From Gallionella sp. (GTDB taxonomy: Bacteria > Pseudomonadota > Gammaproteobacteria > Burkholderiales > Gallionellaceae): a stretch of DNA of 8,216 bases. How positions within the stretch are numbered: position 1 is the first letter of the stretch; each line of letters begins with the position of its first letter. A program made the translations under genes and the position numbers. A model generated the notes under the pieces. The model was not told where the DNA came from and searched no databases. It worked only from the letters and a program-made list of their open reading frames with translations. Of the stretch, positions 5,674-8,216 are shown in pieces. The stretch is from the NCBI GenBank assembly GCA_029850565.1, contig JARCRR010000079.1, positions 1 through 8,216 on the forward strand. The letters run 5' to 3'.

Positions 5674-7411
5674 GACGGTACTCCTCGTATTTTTGGGTAG
5701 CGAATTCTAACAGAGGGCCGAACCGCGCCGGTTCTTTGCGCACCATTTCTCCCAACTCTGCGCGCGCTCTGGCGAAATCCATTGGATAGGCCCAGATGGC
5801 CTTCTCGAACATATCTTGCGCCTCAATGTCACGGCCGGACAATGCCAATAACAAGGCTTGATGGTAGGCCACCAAGCCGACCGGGAGGTAGCGTAGCGCG
5901 TTCGTATTCAATTCCAGCTTTTCCTTCAAATGGTCTTCGCTAGGCTCCATCATGTTGGCGATGAATAGTTCCGCATAGGAGCTGAACAGAGGGTATTCGT
6001 GAGCGGCAAACAATTCGTCGCGGGCTTTGTTGACATAGCTTTGATCTTTTACTGCCACACCGCGGAATGCCAGGGCATTCTCAAGATGTCGGTAACCCTG
6101 CGCGCCTTGCATTAAAGACATCGCGCCCAGAATCAGAATGATAGCCACCGAGAACCGCCCGACGGCACGCAATTCCAGTCGATAGCCGACGCTATCGAAC
6201 AACCCCAGCATGACAGCTGCGATGCCGATGAAGTAGAGATACCACAGCGGATACTCGAGCAGACTGTGGATGCCCAATACTGCCAGCACCGCAAATCCCC
6301 ACCAGTGTTCAGCGGTGAAGCGTACATCACGCACTGCCGATTGCCAGAACCACATACCCATGGTTCCCAACAATACCGCCGTGCCTGCCAGCCCGGCCTC
6401 CGCCGCTGTCTGCAACACGATGTTGTGCGCGTTGTTGTACAGCCCCGTAACGTCTGGATTGTGAAGCAATGCCGCAAGTTGCAGATGCTGGTAGGCGAAT
6501 TGCCCGAAACCTGCCCCCAACAGCGGGAACTGCGTAAAGATCAATACAGCTTCGTACCACAGGTGGAACCGGATGCTGCCCGTACCCGCTTGGCTGAACA
6601 GCCGTTCAGCGGAAGTAATGCTGCCTGTAGATCCGTCAAGAAAAGGGAGCTGCACCACGAAGTGCATCAGAAAGAACCCCAGCCACAGGGCCAGCGAAAA
6701 GAACATCAGCGGGCGTAACGCAGCGTCGCGGCGTTGCCACAGCCATGCCAGCACAAGGGCAAAACTCAGATACAACCATGCGCTGCGCGAACCCGATAAC
6801 ACCAGCACGAACAACATCGGTGTCGCCAGCAAGGCGACTTGCCACGAGCGCAAAGAGAAACGCTGGTGGAGCAATCCCAATGACACCAGTCCCAGCGCGA
6901 TGAAATTGGCGAAGTGGTTCGGCTGCGCCGTATTGCCATACACCGCATCGGAGGTCTTGACGGTGACGACCGAATTCAAGAACGTGTCCCAGCGGTAGTG
7001 CTGGATGATTCCCGCCAGGGTATCCAGCTCGGCACCGATCAAGAGAAAAGCTGCCAACACTGACACCACAAGTGGCAAACCCAGTTCTTCACGCAGACAC
7101 CGCCCCAACATCATCAGCAATGCCGCAAACAGGAAATAAAGCGACAACAGCAGCACATGATCGAAGTAGCCGATACGCCCGACGATGAACTGCACCAGCA
7201 TCACCAGCATCAAGCCGATGGGCAACAGCACGATGCGCGGCACTTGCGGTGCCTGCCAGTAGCGTGCAGTCAACAGCAGGGGTAACGCGCAAATACCCAG
7301 CAGAGCCGTACCCCACTCCTGGTAGAAAGTCGTGATCGGGTATGCGTGGTGGTAATACAGAAAAGGCAAGACCCACATCAGCCCGACGAGGACTAGGCTG
7401 ATGTGGGCCAT
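5651..7411 (-). CDS. PglL-type O-oligosaccharyltransferase / O-antigen ligase family protein
   Basis: A large polytopic inner-membrane enzyme (586 aa from ATG 7411) predicted to transfer lipid-linked glycans on the periplasmic side, onto proteins (PglL) or lipid A core (WaaL). About eleven or twelve hydrophobic segments fill residues 5-440. Hallmarks are YGNTAQPNHFANF (158-170, the AQPN signature that favours PglL over WaaL), SGSRSAW (206-212), the Wzy_C loop GAGFGQFAYQH (299-309), NNAHNIVLQTAAEAGL (326-341, with the expected functional His329) and HSLLEYPLWYLYF (382-394). A soluble, helical C-terminal region (about 440-586) matches the Wzy_C_2 layout. The start is uncertain: a TTG at 7444 would add 11 residues and overlap the DUF2892 stop, and neither start has a strong ribosome-binding site. 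The C-terminus overlaps the rhodanese gene by 23 bases. The glycan and acceptor are unknown; type IV pilin is a common PglL target and pilus genes lie nearby. Confidence 0.88.
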   Translation of the reverse strand: MAHISLVLVGLMWVLPFLYYHHAYPITTFYQEWGTALLGICALPLLLTARYWQAPQVPRIVLLPIGLMLVMLVQFIVGRIGYFDHVLLLSLYFLFAALLMMLGRCLREELGLPLVVSVLAAFLLIGAELDTLAGIIQHYRWDTFLNSVVTVKTSDAVYGNTAQPNHFANFIALGLVSLGLLHQRFSLRSWQVALLATPMLFVLVLSGSRSAWLYLSFALVLAWLWQRRDAALRPLMFFSLALWLGFFLMHFVVQLPFLDGSTGSITSAERLFSQAGTGSIRFHLWYEAVLIFTQFPLLGAGFGQFAYQHLQLAALLHNPDVTGLYNNAHNIVLQTAAEAGLAGTAVLLGTMGMWFWQSAVRDVRFTAEHWWGFAVLAVLGIHSLLEYPLWYLYFIGIAAVMLGLFDSVGYRLELRAVGRFSVAIILILGAMSLMQGAQGYRHLENALAFRGVAVKDQSYVNKARDELFAAHEYPLFSSYAELFIANMMEPSEDHLKEKLELNTNALRYLPVGLVAYHQALLLALSGRDIEAQDMFEKAIWAYPMDFARARAELGEMVRKEPARFGPLLEFATQKYEEYRRAAVPAK

Positions 7412-7437
7412 ACCGAAAGATGCAGAGGCGTTATTCT

Positions 7438-7647
7438 TTAGCAACTGCCTTTGACACCGAAGCGGGAAAGGATGTTATTCAACGGACATACCTGTGTGAA
7501 TCCGCTCTGGAACAAGTTCAGACCGACGAATGCGGTGAACAACAAGAAATAGCTGCTGACGAATACAGGGCTGGCTTCAACACCCAATGCCAAAGACAAC
7601 AGGATGAAAAAACCGGCGACGATGCGGACGATACGTTCTGCGTTCAT
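7438..7647 (-). CDS. DUF2892 (YgaP-type) small membrane protein
   Basis: A 69-residue inner-membrane protein. It begins with the family-typical MNAERIVRIVAGFFILLSLALG, has two predicted membrane helices (about residues 7-24 and 28-48) and ends in a polar tail with CPLNNILSRFG and a terminal Cys. Cysteines are at residues 54 and 69. The ATG at 7647 has a perfect TAAGGAG ribosome-binding site (about 7656-7662) eight bases upstream. In YgaP this domain follows a rhodanese domain on one chain; here a separate membrane rhodanese is encoded 1.8 kb downstream in the same run. It is the first gene after the terminator of the RND pump gene, so it probably opens the operon. A TAGAAT hexamer (7677-7672, minus strand) could be its -10 element, without a convincing -35. 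The molecular function is not established. Confidence 0.9.
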   Translation of the reverse strand: MNAERIVRIVAGFFILLSLALGVEASPVFVSSYFLLFTAFVGLNLFQSGFTQVCPLNNILSRFGVKGSC

Positions 7648-7655
7648 GTTTGAAA

Positions 7656-7662
7656 CTCCTTA
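7656..7662 (-). promoter_or_regulatory. Consensus ribosome-binding site of the DUF2892 gene
   Basis: Minus-strand TAAGGAG sits eight bases before the ATG at 7647. It is the best Shine-Dalgarno match in the window and marks the start of the central operon. Confidence 0.7.
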
Positions 7663-7689
7663 AGTTTGTGGATTCTACTCGAAAATTAA

Positions 7690-7729
7690 TAAGCCCTTAT
7701 TCCCTCCTGCAACAGGGAATAAGGGCTTA
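7690..7729 (-). terminator. Intrinsic terminator of the RND efflux gene
   Basis: A perfect 16-base-pair stem (7690-7705 with 7714-7729; core AAGCCCTTATTCCCT/AGGGAATAAGGGCTT) closes an 8-base loop (7706-7713). It begins four bases after the RND stop codon. On the minus strand it is followed by the T-rich tail ATTAATTTTC; on the plus strand no T-run follows, so it acts in the minus direction. It separates the RND transcript from the DUF2892-to-gpsA operon. Confidence 0.88.
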
Positions 7730-7733
7730 AGGC

Positions 7734-8216
7734 TTACTGGTATTTCTTATACAGCGAGGCGTAATACAACACCGGGATCACCACCAGCGTGAGCATGGTG
7801 GACACCAGGATGCCGAAGATCAGCGACAGTGCCAGACCGTTGAAGATCGGGTCATCTAGGATGAACAGTGCGCCCAGCATCGCGGCCAATCCGGTCAGGA
7901 TGATGGGCTTGGCACGCGCACTGGCCGCCGCGATTACCGCATGCTGCGGGTCGACCCCGTCGCGCAACTGCAGGTTGATGAAATCAACCAACAGGATGGA
8001 GTTACGCACGATGATGCCCGCCAAAGCGATCATGCCGATCATCGAGGTCGCGGTGAACTGCGAGCCGAACAGGGCATGCCCCGGCATCACACCGATGATG
8101 GTGAGCGGGATGGGCGCCATGATGATGAGCGGCACCACATAACTCTTGAACTGCGCCACCACCAACAGATAGATCAGGATCAGTCCCACGCCATAGGCGA
8201 TGCCCATGTCGCGGAA
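7734..8216 (-). CDS. RND-family efflux pump permease (partial, C-terminal 160 residues)
   Basis: The C-terminal end of an AcrB/HAE1-type or related resistance-nodulation-division inner-membrane transporter, which uses proton flow to export substrates through a periplasmic adaptor and an outer-membrane channel. The visible 160 residues correspond to TM8-TM12 of the roughly 1,000-residue family. They read as IAYGVGLILIYLLVVAQF, VVPLIIMAPIPLTIIGV, then the TM10 motif GMIALAGIIVRNSILLVDF, the cytoplasmic turn ending RAKPIILTGLAAMLGALF, and a last helix ending IPVLYYASLYKKYQ. The RAKPI(I)LT and GII-NSILLVDF motifs are family hallmarks. The frame is open to the right edge (FRDMG...), so the gene continues there. 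The TAA at 7734 is followed directly by a strong terminator. Substrate class (drug, metal, other) cannot be told from this end. Confidence 0.93.
   Translation of the reverse strand, partial: FRDMGIAYGVGLILIYLLVVAQFKSYVVPLIIMAPIPLTIIGVMPGHALFGSQFTATSMIGMIALAGIIVRNSILLVDFINLQLRDGVDPQHAVIAAASARAKPIILTGLAAMLGALFILDDPIFNGLALSLIFGILVSTMLTLVVIPVLYYASLYKKYQ

Noticed and set aside
1..8216. CRISPR array, tRNA/rRNA genes, insertion sequence, toxin-antitoxin pair or phage-defence genes
   Set aside because: Looked for on both strands; no direct-repeat array, tRNA-like cloverleaf, transposase or small paired gene was seen, and conserved housekeeping genes fill the window.

Overview
This window looks like the chromosome of a betaproteobacterium. 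The cluster rhodanese - glutaredoxin - secB - gpsA is a typical betaproteobacterial neighbourhood. The moderate GC content and the mix of type IV-pilus-like genes, PglL and a small DUF2892 protein would fit an iron/sulfur- or ammonia-oxidising relative (Nitrosomonadales/Gallionellaceae-like). That placement is inference from gene content, not a database match. No tRNA, rRNA, CRISPR array, insertion sequence or phage gene was seen. Coding density is very high and no gene-free stretch exceeds about 90 bases.

Layout from right to left, the direction of most transcription (minus strand). (1) 8216-7734: the C-terminal end of an RND efflux pump permease, closed by a strong intrinsic terminator (7690-7729). 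(2) 7647-2985: a tightly packed seven-gene minus-strand run: DUF2892 small membrane protein, PglL-type O-oligosaccharyltransferase, membrane-anchored rhodanese, glutaredoxin GrxC, SecB chaperone, an exported double-SH3 protein, and glycerol-3-phosphate dehydrogenase GpsA. Spacings are only a few bases or overlaps, so one transcript is likely. (3) 2474-2935: trmL, a tRNA wobble methyltransferase, on the plus strand. It converges on gpsA, with a REP-like palindrome between the two stop codons. (4) 2389-1: a MshE/PilB-like secretion ATPase with a c-di-GMP-type MshEN N-terminus, and the start of its partner, a GspF/PilC/MshG-like inner-membrane platform protein cut by the window edge. These diverge from trmL across an 84-base promoter region.

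Together the central operon joins envelope protein export (SecB), periplasmic or pilin-type glycosylation (PglL), thiol/sulfane-sulfur handling (rhodanese, GrxC, DUF2892) and phospholipid precursor synthesis (GpsA), all plausible supports for envelope biogenesis. The pilus-like pair at the left end is probably a separate, c-di-GMP-responsive unit.

The most unusual signal is inside gpsA. A GC-rich palindromic repeat (about 3705-3776) has inserted in frame and adds about 22 residues to an otherwise normal enzyme, just before the strand carrying the Cys-Lys-Gly motif. A second palindrome of a different type (REP-like, with GTAG head) lies just beyond the gpsA stop. I saw no convincing wholly new multi-gene system.
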